This document shows, piece by piece, positions 1 to 7,386 of a stretch of 64,000 nt of DNA. The position numbers and the translations under genes are program-made. The number at the start of each line of letters is the position of its first letter. The stretch's first letter is position 1. The notes beneath the pieces were generated by a model. The model did no database searches. It was given only the letters and a program-made list of their open reading frames with translations, and was not told where the DNA came from. The stretch is taken from assembly GCF_015594605.1 (NCBI RefSeq), contig NZ_JADNQT010000008.1, positions 1-64,000 of the forward strand, given 5' to 3'. Source of the stretch: Streptococcus sp. HF-1907. Lineage in GTDB: Bacteria; Bacillota; Bacilli; Lactobacillales; Streptococcaceae.

Positions 1-127
1 ATTGTAGACTATATTGATTATTACAACAACAAACGAATTAAGGTAAAATTAAAAGGACTCAGTCCTGTGCAATACAGAACTAAATCCTTTGGATAAATTA
101 AATGTCTAACTTTTTGGGGTCAGTACA
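1..127 (+). mobile_element. 3' end of an IS3-family insertion sequence (IS150-like OrfB C-terminus plus terminal repeat)
   Basis: The first 96 bases encode the last 31 residues of an IS3/IS150-type DDE transposase (reading YYNNKRIKVKLKGLSPVQYR near the end), a very typical OrfB C-terminus, followed by TAA. The following bases, about 103-127, have the form CTAACTTTTTGGGGTCAGTA, which resembles the terminal inverted repeat of this group, so the element probably ends near 127. The rest lies outside the window. It sits directly beside a truncated restriction gene, so it may have taken part in the rearrangement that broke that gene. Confidence 0.8.
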
Positions 128-158
128 AATTTACCGTTTTTATTTGCCTTTCTGTTAT

Positions 159-740
159 TTATTTTGTGAGTAAATCAGCTAAAAAGTCTTCTTTGAGCAT
201 GTTTAAATTAAAGATATTAGTTATATGCCCAAAAGCTTCAGAAAGTGGAAGATGAGCAGTCTTCCATCCCTGACCATCTGTAACCCAAACAAATTCAACA
301 TTATCATTTGAAGTAACTACGAACTGACTTAACTCTGTAAACTCACCAGCTACTGCTTTAAGCTTACTTCCGCCACCACCATAATAGTTTGTCTCAACCA
401 GCCAAACTTTATGTTGTTCTTTTGAATAAATTGCTACATCAAAGCGACGTTCTGATTTATCAACAGGAACCTCAATATTCCAATTGTCTTTAATAAAAGG
501 GGCTGTTGTTTGTGCTTTCCATTCTAAACCAAGTGTTTCAGAAATTTTAGCGACATGACGCTCTAAAATACCTTCCATAGTTGTTCCGCTACGATTTTTT
601 CGAGCATTGCTGTCTAATCCAGCTTCAACTCCGTAAACATAATCTACTAACGAACGATTAGCTTTGTTTTGTAGAAAATCCAACAATCCAGATTTCTCAA
701 TAAAATCAACATAGTTTTGGATTACTATTAAGTGTTGATT
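159..740 (-). pseudogene. DpnII/MboI-family type II restriction endonuclease, C-terminal remnant
   Basis: The reading frame, open up to about 740, encodes about 190 residues matching the C-terminal half of the DpnII family of GATC-cutting endonucleases (segments such as VEAGLDSNARKNRSGTTMEG and VWLVETNYYGGGGSK). The full-length family is close to 290 residues. Similarity seems to begin around NYVDFIEKSGLLDF (about 720) and the frame closes at a TGA near 741-743. There is no good ribosome binding site or ATG; the best internal start would be a TTG at 686. No N-terminal half or partner methylase (DpnM/DpnA) is present. I read this as a dead fragment of a lost restriction-modification system next to an IS end. 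Confidence 0.75.
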
Positions 741-902
741 TCATAGCCTATATTATACCACATAATTGATAGCACAATATGAACAGAGTATCTACCTGAA
801 AATCCGATGTCTATAACTAACATTTTTACATTGAGAATAACTAACTTATAATAAACAAATCCCCTAAGTACCACACCTAGGGGATTGTTCATTATGAAAG
901 AG
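741..902. other. Intergenic spacer with a weak hairpin
   Basis: No gene was found. The bases around 862-888 (CCCCTAAGTACCACACCTAGGGG) form a short GC stem but without a clear T-tract on either side. The segment joins the restriction-gene remnant to the 41-bp repeat array. Confidence 0.4.
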
Positions 903-1261
903 TGAACCTACTCGAATTTACAAAATAACACTGTATTTAAACCGAATCTAGCTGGAGTCAGAAAAATGACATAGTATTTAAACTGAATCTGAGCGGATCC
1001 AAAAAAATATCATGGTATCTAAACTGAATCTGAACGGATTTAGAAAAATAACACTGTATTTAAACTGAATCTGACTGGAGTCAGAAAAATGACATAGTAT
1101 TTAAACTGAATCTGAGCGGATTTAGAAAAATAACACTGTATTTAAACTGAATCTGAACGGATTTAGAAAAATAACACTGTATTTAAATTAAATCTGACGA
1201 GATTCAAAAAAATATTATTGTATCTAAAGTGAATCTGATTGGATTAAAAATCAAAATTGAC
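903..1261. repeat. Tandem array A: eight 41-bp units plus a partial unit
   Basis: Units start at 934, 975, 1016, 1057, 1098, 1139, 1180 and 1221, exactly 41 bp apart, each beginning TATTTAAACTGAATCTGA or a close variant. A partial unit precedes them from about 903. Units 1 and 4 share the variant GAGTCAGAAAAATGACATAG; units 3, 5 and 6 share GGATTTAGAAAAATAACACTG. This suggests amplification of blocks of units. Each unit has a short inverted repeat near its centre, for example TCTGAC-tgga-GTCAGA or AATC-n6-GATT. The period is not a multiple of three and stop codons occur in all frames, so it is not coding. Two other arrays in the window (5676 and 39695) have the same period. Confidence 0.9.
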
Positions 1262-1337
1262 GATAGCATAAAAACACTATCGCCTTCTTTCATTCCTATT
1301 CTGATTTATTTTGCAATTCAAAAGTCTGTCAATTTCC

Positions 1338-2057
1338 TCACCCCTCAAAAAACTCCCTAAAATCCGCCTGCACAAAGTTAATATCAGGATACAAGCTAGC
1401 CACTTCGTTCTTCGTCTTATCAATCCAAATAATCTTGCTCGATTCTTGTTCCAACACCAAGCCAGCCAGTGGATAGACTTGCAGCGTTGAGCCAATGACG
1501 ATGATGAGGTCACTTGCGCTAAGCCATTGCTGAGCTAGGGAAAAATTCCGACTATCAATAGCATCGCCATACAAGACAATCTGTGTATCAACATGGTCTG
1601 CTAGGATATCTAAAGTGTTGTCGTAGGTTTTCCCATGAGTATGGCTAAAAATCGCCTTATCATCTCTCAAATCAATTTCCTGCCAGCAAATTTGACAAAG
1701 TCCCACGTCCGCCTTGCCATGAAATTCAACGATTTCTTCTGAACCAGCTCTGCGATGAAGACCGTCAATATTCTGCGTGATGACAGGCACTTTCTGCCTA
1801 GCTATCCAATCATGCACCTTGTTAAGTTCGATGGCTTGTAGAAATTGTTTCCTATGCCATTGCCAAAAGGCCTTAGGATAGGCTTGGAAAAATGGGCGCG
1901 ACAAGACTTCACGCGCTTCAAAAGACCTACCTTTGATAGTCAAGCCCTTCATTGTCGTGTAATCTGGCACCCCAGACAAGGTAGACACGCCCGCTCCCGT
2001 CACAATGACAGGCTGCTGTGCACTTCTGATAAGTTCTTCAAGATTTTTTTGATTCAT
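1338..2057 (-). CDS. Sir2-family NAD-dependent protein deacylase (atypical zinc site)
   Basis: A 239-residue sirtuin. It shows the NAD-binding GAGVSTLSGVPDY motif at about residues 22-34 and the TQNIDGLH and EFHGK motifs, the latter with the catalytic histidine. Sirtuins remove acyl groups from lysines and consume NAD+. Only one Cys-X2-Cys pair (CQIC) is visible; the second zinc pair expected before the VLYGD segment is missing, so the structural zinc may be absent or bound differently. The start is the ATG at 2057, preceded by AGAGG. It lies downstream of dedA in the same direction but behind a terminator, so it is probably transcribed separately. Confidence 0.85.
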   Translation of the reverse strand: MNQKNLEELIRSAQQPVIVTGAGVSTLSGVPDYTTMKGLTIKGRSFEAREVLSRPFFQAYPKAFWQWHRKQFLQAIELNKVHDWIARQKVPVITQNIDGLHRRAGSEEIVEFHGKADVGLCQICWQEIDLRDDKAIFSHTHGKTYDNTLDILADHVDTQIVLYGDAIDSRNFSLAQQWLSASDLIIVIGSTLQVYPLAGLVLEQESSKIIWIDKTKNEVASLYPDINFVQADFREFFEG

Positions 2058-2104
2058 AACAGTACCTCTCCCTCATTATACTACTTCACAAAGGTTCTGG
2101 GCAT

Positions 2105-2129
2105 GAAAAAAACGGGCACCTAGCCCGTT
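2105..2129 (-). terminator. Rho-independent terminator downstream of dedA
   Basis: On the minus strand AACGGGC and GCCCGTT pair around a five-base loop and are followed by a run of Ts. It lies 27 bases beyond the dedA stop codon and separates dedA from the sirtuin gene. Confidence 0.85.
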
Positions 2130-2155
2130 GGTTTTGGTAAATAGCTTGCGCTAGC

Positions 2156-2791
2156 TCATTTTTTCTTCATAGACTTAATGCCTGAGATAATCATTGGCAA
2201 GAGTGTGACAAAGACAATAGCTAAAATAATGGTTGAGAAATGCGCTTTAACAAAAGGAATATTTCCGAAAAGATAACCTGAGCCCGTCGCAATCAGCGAC
2301 CATGACAAGGCTGCGATAAAGGCTCTTTTAACAAAGACAGCTGGTGGTAATTGGCTGATACCAGCTACAAATGGCACAAAGGTCCGCACGATGGGAATAT
2401 AACGTCCTAAGATAATAGCGGCAGCGCCTTTTTCCTCAAAATACTTCTCAGCATTCTTGATGTTTTCCTCTTTGATAAAGCGCCCGAGAAACTTATGATT
2501 GACCAAACCATAACCACAGTGACGACCAATCATGAAGTTGCAATAATCCCCTAAGAAGGAAGCAAAGAAGAATCCAACTCCAAAAATAAGGGCGCTGAAG
2601 GACATGTTAGGATTGGCTGCCAAAGCTCCCGCTGCAAATAATAGGCTGTCCCCTGGTAAAAATGGGAGAATAACAGCACCCGTTTCTATGAAAATAATCA
2701 AGAACAATAAAAGATAAGTCCAATTCCCCACCGAATTAGCCATGGAAAAAATGTGTTGGTCGATATGCAGAATAAAATCTATTAAAAACAT
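2156..2791 (-). CDS. DedA/SNARE-associated family membrane protein
   Basis: A 211-residue integral membrane protein of the DedA family, which is linked to lipid (undecaprenyl-phosphate or phospholipid) flipping and membrane homeostasis. Family features are the early FIETGAVILPFLPGDS segment, the FLGDYCNFMIGRHCG segment, and GRYIPIVRTFVPFVAGI (arginine-containing re-entrant region). The start at 2791 (MFLIDFILHID) has AAGGAG upstream; a longer frame to 2836 lacks a binding site. It follows the PAP2 phosphatase gene with a one-base gap, so the two form an operon that probably acts on isoprenoid or phospholipid carriers. Confidence 0.88.
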   Translation of the reverse strand: MFLIDFILHIDQHIFSMANSVGNWTYLLLFLIIFIETGAVILPFLPGDSLLFAAGALAANPNMSFSALIFGVGFFFASFLGDYCNFMIGRHCGYGLVNHKFLGRFIKEENIKNAEKYFEEKGAAAIILGRYIPIVRTFVPFVAGISQLPPAVFVKRAFIAALSWSLIATGSGYLFGNIPFVKAHFSTIILAIVFVTLLPMIISGIKSMKKK

Positions 2792-2792
2792 G

Positions 2793-3398
2793 TTACTTCT
2801 CCTTGCTTCTGTATGATTGGTAGATACCGTAAGCACCTAGACTGAGTAAGATAGAGCCAAGAATATCTGTTGGAAAATGGTCACGCAGGTAAATACGAGA
2901 CAACATGACAAGAAGACTGAAAATCGCTACCAAGATGCGGATAGTGACATGACTAGCCTTTGGCAATTTGCTAGTGATACTATAGACAGTAAAAAATAGC
3001 AGAGTGGCACATAAACTATGCCCACTTGGAAAACTAAAACCAGTGTCAGCTAGCAGTTGATGGCTGGGACGTTGACGTTGGAAGAGATACTTAAGCACCA
3101 AACCCAAAGCACTGGTTCCAAAATAAAAAGCAAAGAGCTCAATCAATCGTCCTAGGTGTTTAAACTGAGTAAGGAGGATAAGCAGTAGAGTAAGAATGGT
3201 TAGTACCAAGGGACTTCCGACCGCAGTCATCACTTTTGCAAAAGAAATCACTCCTTGTGAAACCATATGAGAGAGGCTTGTAAAAATCAGCTGGTCAAAT
3301 CCCGTCATCAAAGGAAATCTGAAGGTCACTCCAAGTCCTAAAATGATAAAAAGTCCCCAAGAAACAAGCGTTACTAGTCGATGTTGTTTAAAAGTCAT
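2793..3398 (-). CDS. PAP2-family phosphatase (undecaprenyl-diphosphatase-like)
   Basis: A 201-residue polytopic membrane phosphatase. The three-part PAP2 signature is visible: KYLFQRQRP (motif 1), PSGHS (motif 2) and SRIYLRDHFPTDILG (motif 3, catalytic His). Such enzymes dephosphorylate undecaprenyl diphosphate, phosphatidic acid or phosphatidylglycerophosphate. I place the start at ATG 3398 because AAAGG lies 9 bases upstream; a TTG at 3404 would be too close to that site. It overlaps no gene but lies one base from dedA, with which it is co-transcribed. Confidence 0.87.
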   Translation of the reverse strand: MTFKQHRLVTLVSWGLFIILGLGVTFRFPLMTGFDQLIFTSLSHMVSQGVISFAKVMTAVGSPLVLTILTLLLILLTQFKHLGRLIELFAFYFGTSALGLVLKYLFQRQRPSHQLLADTGFSFPSGHSLCATLLFFTVYSITSKLPKASHVTIRILVAIFSLLVMLSRIYLRDHFPTDILGSILLSLGAYGIYQSYRSKEK

Positions 3399-3520
3399 TA
3401 ACAATTACCTTTTTTCTTTCTGAAAAGAGTATAAATCATTTTCAAGAAAAAGTATAGGATAAATCAAGTCAAGACTGTGGCAAAAGTGTAAGAAATGCGA
3501 TTAATTGGTCACAAATAAAA

Positions 3521-3574
3521 AATCCATGCTATACAAACGACACTTTAGACAGAGTTGTTTGTATAGCATGGATT
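3521..3574. repeat. Perfect 18-bp inverted repeat (large hairpin)
   Basis: AATCCATGCTATACAAAC (3521-3538) is repeated exactly in inverse orientation at 3557-3574 around an 18-base loop. On the minus strand the stem is followed by a T-rich stretch, so it could stop minus-strand transcripts, but no minus gene lies just upstream of it. It may be a fragment of a small palindromic repeat element. Confidence 0.8.
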
Positions 3575-3581
3575 GAAAATA

Positions 3582-3643
3582 ATGCGAACTAAGTGAGCCC
3601 TATCGGATATTTTCGCCGTAGTGGTTGGCTCACTTCGTTCGCT
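3582..3643. repeat. Second large imperfect inverted repeat
   Basis: GCGAACTAAGTGAGCC near 3583-3599 pairs with GGCTCACTTCGTTCGC near 3627-3642 with one mismatch. Together with the hairpin immediately before it, this makes a tandem double-hairpin segment between pap2 and the next operon. No coding capacity was recognised. Confidence 0.7.
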
Positions 3644-3694
3644 TTCATCTGCACTCAACGCTACTTCTATATACCATAAATGTCCATTTGATAG

Positions 3695-3700
3695 TATAAT
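3695..3700 (+). promoter_or_regulatory. Likely -10 box of the 42-aa protein/permease operon
   Basis: TATAAT lies 31 bases upstream of the ATG at 3731. No convincing -35 hexamer is seen 17 bases before it, so strength and exact start are uncertain. Confidence 0.5.
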
Positions 3701-3730
3701 GGTAATATCATATAGAAAAGAGGTGCCTTT

Positions 3731-3859
3731 ATGGCTATTACGCATAAACGTCAAGATGATTTGGAAAGCATGTTTGCTAGCTTTGCCAGTGTTCCGAAAC
3801 CTAAGGTTAAGGGTGGGAAACCTAAGGACGGGGACAAGGAAAATAAGAAGAAAGATTAA
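3731..3859 (+). CDS. Small SPJ_0845-family protein (42 aa)
   Basis: The ATG at 3731 follows AAGAGGTG and opens a 42-codon frame beginning MAITHKRQDDLESMFASFA, with a lysine/glycine-rich charged tail (KPKVKGGKPKDGDKENKKKD). It is too short for many gene finders. From memory it matches a small conserved streptococcal family named SPJ_0845, of unknown function, usually found just upstream of the permease seen here. There is no signal peptide or membrane segment, so it is probably cytosolic. Six bases separate it from the permease gene, so they share a transcript. Confidence 0.75.
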   Translation: MAITHKRQDDLESMFASFASVPKPKVKGGKPKDGDKENKKKD

Positions 3860-3865
3860 GTCTCT

Positions 3866-4771
3866 ATGGCCATTTTCAATCAACTCCCCAGCAGTGTGCT
3901 TCAATGGTTTGCAGTTTTCATGTCCATTATCATTGAAGCCCTGCCTTTTGTCTTGTTAGGAACTATCCTATCTGGCTTCATTGAGATTTACATCACGCCA
4001 GATATTGTCAATCGCTTCCTGCCTCGAAATAAGTTCTTGCGGATTTTATTTGGGACTTTCGTTGGTTTTGTTTTTCCATCTTGTGAATGTGGGATTATTC
4101 CTATCATTCATCGCTTTTTGGAGAAAAAGGTGCCCTCCTACACGGCGGTGCCCTTTCTAGCGACAGCTCCTATCATCAATCCCATCGTTCTCTTTGCCAC
4201 CTATTCGGCTTTTGGAAATTCGGTTCGTTTTCTCATGTTGCGCTTAATTGGGGCAATTTTAGTTGCTATTGTTCTGGGATGCTTACTTGCTTTTGTTGCG
4301 GATGAGGATATCCTTAAGGACTCTGCAATAGTTAGTCACGTGCATGATTACTCCGATAAGAAATGGTATCAAAAAGTATTTCTAGCGCTAGCCCATGCCG
4401 TCGATGAATTTTTCGACACTGGTCGCTACCTGGTCTTTGGTACAGCAGTAGCGTCAGCCATGCAGATTTATCTGCCAACGAGAGTGCTGACCACTATCGG
4501 GCACAACCCGCTCATGGCTATTTTGATTATGATGTTGCTGGCCTTCATCTTGTCGCTTTGTAGTGAGGCGGACGCCTTCATCGGGGCGTCGCTGCTCTCA
4601 ACCTTTGGCGTGGCTCCCGTCATGGCTTTCTTGCTGATTGGGCCCATGGTGGACATCAAGAACCTGCTCATGATGCTCAAGTCCTTTAAACTGCTCTTCA
4701 TCGTGCAATTCATTTCGGTGTCTGTCGTGATGATTGTGGCTTACTGTCTTCTTGTGGGGGTGGTTGGATGA
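3866..4771 (+). CDS. DUF318/ArsP-type permease
   Basis: A 301-residue protein with about eight hydrophobic segments. The segments GFVFPSCECGIIPI and FLATAPIINPIVL are hallmarks of the DUF318 (ArsP_1) permease family, and LSLCSEADAFIGASL repeats the pattern in the second half. Characterised relatives export organoarsenicals, but substrates in streptococci are unknown. Its last four bases overlap the start of the next gene (ATGA), which indicates translational coupling. The partner is the TIGR03943-type protein, and the two are thought to form one membrane complex. Confidence 0.85.
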   Translation: MAIFNQLPSSVLQWFAVFMSIIIEALPFVLLGTILSGFIEIYITPDIVNRFLPRNKFLRILFGTFVGFVFPSCECGIIPIIHRFLEKKVPSYTAVPFLATAPIINPIVLFATYSAFGNSVRFLMLRLIGAILVAIVLGCLLAFVADEDILKDSAIVSHVHDYSDKKWYQKVFLALAHAVDEFFDTGRYLVFGTAVASAMQIYLPTRVLTTIGHNPLMAILIMMLLAFILSLCSEADAFIGASLLSTFGVAPVMAFLLIGPMVDIKNLLMMLKSFKLLFIVQFISVSVVMIVAYCLLVGVVG

Positions 4772-5580
4772 TTCGATTTTTAATTTTAGCGGGTTACTTT
4801 GAGCTGACCATGTACTTGCAGATTTCTGGCAAGCTCGACCAGTACATCAACATGCACTACACCTATCTGGCTTATCTGTCCATGGTGCTGTCCTTCATCC
4901 TAGCTGTGGTTCAGCTTATCATTTGGATGAAAAACCTCAAGTTACACAGTCATTTGTCTGGGAAAATAGCCAAGCTGACAAGTCCGCTCATTCTGGTCAT
5001 TCCAGTTATGGTTGGGCTCTTGGTGCCGACTGTTTCCCTCGACTCAACCACCGTTTCAGCCAAGGGCTACCATTTCCCACTAGCTGCCGGCTCAACGGGA
5101 ACGGTCAGTCAGGACGGAACGACCGTACAGTATCTAAAACCAGATACCAGCACCTATTTCACCTCAGCTGCCTATGAAAAAGAAATGCAGTCTGAACTGA
5201 AAAAATACAAGGGTAAGGGTAAACTGACCATCACAACCGCCAATTACATGGAGGTCATGGAGCTGATTTACCTCTATCCCGAAGAATTTCTCAACCGCGA
5301 CATCGAGTACGTCGGCTTTGTCTACAACGAACCTGACCACGCGGGCTACCAATTCCTCTTCCGTTTTGGTATCATCCACTGTATCGCTGACTCCGGAGTC
5401 TATGGTCTTCTGACCACAGGCAACACGCATAACTACAAGGACAACACTTGGATCAGGGCTACCGGCCGCCTCCAAGTCGAGTACAACCAATCTCTGCAAC
5501 AAAACCTCCCAACCCTCCACATCAGCAACGCCCAAACCATCGATAAACCAGACAACCCTTACGTCTACCGTGTTTTTTAG
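4768..5580 (+). CDS. TIGR03943-family membrane protein, permease partner
   Basis: A 270-residue protein with two N-terminal membrane-helix regions (about residues 1-60), a third near residue 80, then an extracytoplasmic domain of about 180 residues. The domain contains YVGFVYNEPDH, RFGIIHCIADSGVYGLLT and WIRATGRL, typical of the TIGR03943 family, which is described as the second subunit of a DUF318-permease complex. The start overlaps the permease stop. The domain may present substrate or metal to the permease, but this is inference. A terminator follows at 5616. Confidence 0.82.
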   Translation: MIRFLILAGYFELTMYLQISGKLDQYINMHYTYLAYLSMVLSFILAVVQLIIWMKNLKLHSHLSGKIAKLTSPLILVIPVMVGLLVPTVSLDSTTVSAKGYHFPLAAGSTGTVSQDGTTVQYLKPDTSTYFTSAAYEKEMQSELKKYKGKGKLTITTANYMEVMELIYLYPEEFLNRDIEYVGFVYNEPDHAGYQFLFRFGIIHCIADSGVYGLLTTGNTHNYKDNTWIRATGRLQVEYNQSLQQNLPTLHISNAQTIDKPDNPYVYRVF

Positions 5581-5615
5581 GTTTTTGGAAATAGCAGAGC
5601 TGAATATAATGTTAT

Positions 5616-5650
5616 ACCACCCTAACCTTGACTGGTTGGGGTGGTTTTTA
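5616..5650 (+). terminator. Terminator of the permease operon
   Basis: ACCACCCTAACC and GGTTGGGGTGGT pair with one mismatch around six bases and are followed by TTTTTAA on the plus strand, 35 bases after the upstream stop codon. Confidence 0.85.
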
Positions 5651-5675
5651 AGTAGCTTTCTGTTGATGGAATGGT

Positions 5676-5940
5676 CGTCAGCTGTGCTGAAATGCTCTCG
5701 CTATTTGAACAATACTCGTCAGCAATACTGAAAGACTCCCGCTACTTGGACAGTACCCATCAGCAGTGCTGAAGCTTTAACGCAACTTGGATTCTATCCG
5801 TCAAAAATTGTGACGACTTGCTGTAACTCTGATTCTACTCGTCAAAAATTGTGACAGCTTCCCGCAACTCTGATTCTGTCTATCAAAAATTGCGACGACT
5901 TCTCGCAATATTGATTCTGCCTGTCAAAAATTGTGACGGG
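5676..5940. repeat. Tandem array B: 41-bp units, about 6.5 copies
   Basis: Units start at 5676, 5717, 5758, 5799, 5840, 5881 and 5922 (partial), spaced exactly 41 bp. Early units begin CGTCAGCAATACTGAAAGAC; later units carry GTCAAAAATTGTGAC, a near-perfect palindrome, and end with CAACTCTGATTCT-like sequence. The array fills the gap between two convergent transcription units (permease operon and ftsY). Its sequence differs from array A but its period is the same. Confidence 0.88.
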
Positions 5941-5980
5941 TTTATTATTTCTATCAGAAGACTAGGTAGAAAAAAAGACA

Positions 5981-6012
5981 CAAAAAAGCAGAAAAGTTCT
6001 CACTCTTCTGCT
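5981..6012 (-). terminator. Terminator of the ftsY operon
   Basis: On the minus strand AGCAGAA and TTCTGCT form a stem followed by TTTTTTG, ten bases beyond the ftsY stop codon. This closes the rnc-smc-HAD-HAD-ftsY gene run. Confidence 0.85.
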
Positions 6013-6021
6013 CTGCCATTC

Positions 6022-7386
6022 CTAAAGAACCCCTTCCAAAAGACCACGCATGAAGTCTTCGGAGTTAAACTCACCGATGTCATCAATCTTTTCACCGAAG
6101 CCGATGAATTTAACAGGAATATCCAGTTCTTGGCGGATAGCAAGGACGACACCACCTTTGGCAGTTCCGTCAATCTTGGTCAAAATGAGACCTGTCAGCG
6201 GGGTGATTTTTGAAAATTCCTTGGCTTGGCTGAGGGCGTTTTGACCAGTTGAGGCATCCAGTGCGAGGAGGGTTTCATGCGGTGCATCTGGCACCACGCG
6301 CTTGATGATGCGACCAATTTTTTCCAGCTCTGCCATGAGGTTGTCCTTGTTTTGCAGGCGACCAGCTGTGTCAATCAGAAGGATATCAACCTTTTCAGCG
6401 ACAGCTTTTTCCATACCGTCAAAAACCACGCTGGCTGGGTCAGCCTTTTCAGATCCAGTCACCACTGGCACGTCAACACGGCGGCCCCACTCAACCAGCT
6501 GAGCGACGGCACCTGCACGGAAGGTATCGGCGGCCACCAGCATGACTTTCTTACCTTCGTTTTTGTACTTGTGAGCCAGTTTGCCGATAGAAGTCGTCTT
6601 ACCAACCCCGTTGACACCGACAAAGAGCATGACAGTCAGGCCGTCCTGGAAGTTGATTTTCTCATTATAGACGCCATCTTTTTCGTAGATGTCCACCAGC
6701 TTCTCAATGATGACACGCTTGAGGTCGTCCACCTTCTTAGCATTTTCCAGCTTAGCTTCATAGCGGAGGTCTTCGGTCAGCTGCGTCGCCACATTGACCC
6801 CAACATCAGAGAGGATGAGCATCTCTTCCAATTCCTCAAAAAAGTCCTCATCCACACGGCGAAAGTTGGCTAGAAAAGCATTGAGGCGGGCGCTGAAACC
6901 AGTTCGCGTCTTCCTGAGGCTGCGGTTATACTTGTCCTCAGTCGTTTCTTGAGGTGCTTCCTCCACCACTTCTTCGCTAGCGTGGGCTGACGCCGTTGCC
7001 ACTTGCGCTTCTGGTTTAACAAAAGTCCCATCGGCAATTTGTTTTTCAATGGCTGCGCGTTTGGCATAATAATCCGCCATGAAGGCCTCGGCAGCTGCGT
7101 TGTTAGACCTTTTCTCACTCTCAGATTCAGCTGACGCCTCCTCAGAACTTGCTAGGTCGCTTGCCACGTCGAACTCTGAAACCACTTCTGACTCTGAAGC
7201 GACAGCAACTGCTTCACTGCTTGCCTCGGAGCTGCTTTCTGAGTTTTCTTGACTTGATTCTGATGCTTGGACAACTGATTCCTCAGACACTTCTGATGAG
7301 CTATCAACAGTTGATTCGACAAGTTCCTCGCTGGTTTCTTCCTGACTGCGCTCCTCTTTTCCAAATAATCGGTCAAATAATCCCAT
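6022..7386 (-). CDS. ftsY: Signal recognition particle receptor FtsY
   Basis: A 454-residue SRP receptor. Residues 1 to about 150 form an acidic, Ser/Glu/Ala-rich A domain that binds membrane or translocon; it is long and low-complexity. The NG GTPase domain follows: an N-domain helical bundle (about 160-245), the P-loop GVNGVGKTT at 257-265, an AADTFRAGA segment, the DTAGR motif, and the TKIDGTAKGG region. FtsY docks ribosome-SRP complexes at the membrane by reciprocal GTP hydrolysis with Ffh. Its ATG overlaps the stop codon of the upstream HAD gene by one base (TAATG), so they are coupled. Confidence 0.97.
   Translation of the reverse strand: MGLFDRLFGKEERSQEETSEELVESTVDSSSEVSEESVVQASESSQENSESSSEASSEAVAVASESEVVSEFDVASDLASSEEASAESESEKRSNNAAAEAFMADYYAKRAAIEKQIADGTFVKPEAQVATASAHASEEVVEEAPQETTEDKYNRSLRKTRTGFSARLNAFLANFRRVDEDFFEELEEMLILSDVGVNVATQLTEDLRYEAKLENAKKVDDLKRVIIEKLVDIYEKDGVYNEKINFQDGLTVMLFVGVNGVGKTTSIGKLAHKYKNEGKKVMLVAADTFRAGAVAQLVEWGRRVDVPVVTGSEKADPASVVFDGMEKAVAEKVDILLIDTAGRLQNKDNLMAELEKIGRIIKRVVPDAPHETLLALDASTGQNALSQAKEFSKITPLTGLILTKIDGTAKGGVVLAIRQELDIPVKFIGFGEKIDDIGEFNSEDFMRGLLEGVL

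Noticed and set aside
3545..3904. A 119-codon minus-strand frame opposite the 42-aa gene
   Set aside because: It runs antisense through the small gene and both hairpins, without a ribosome binding site or family likeness.
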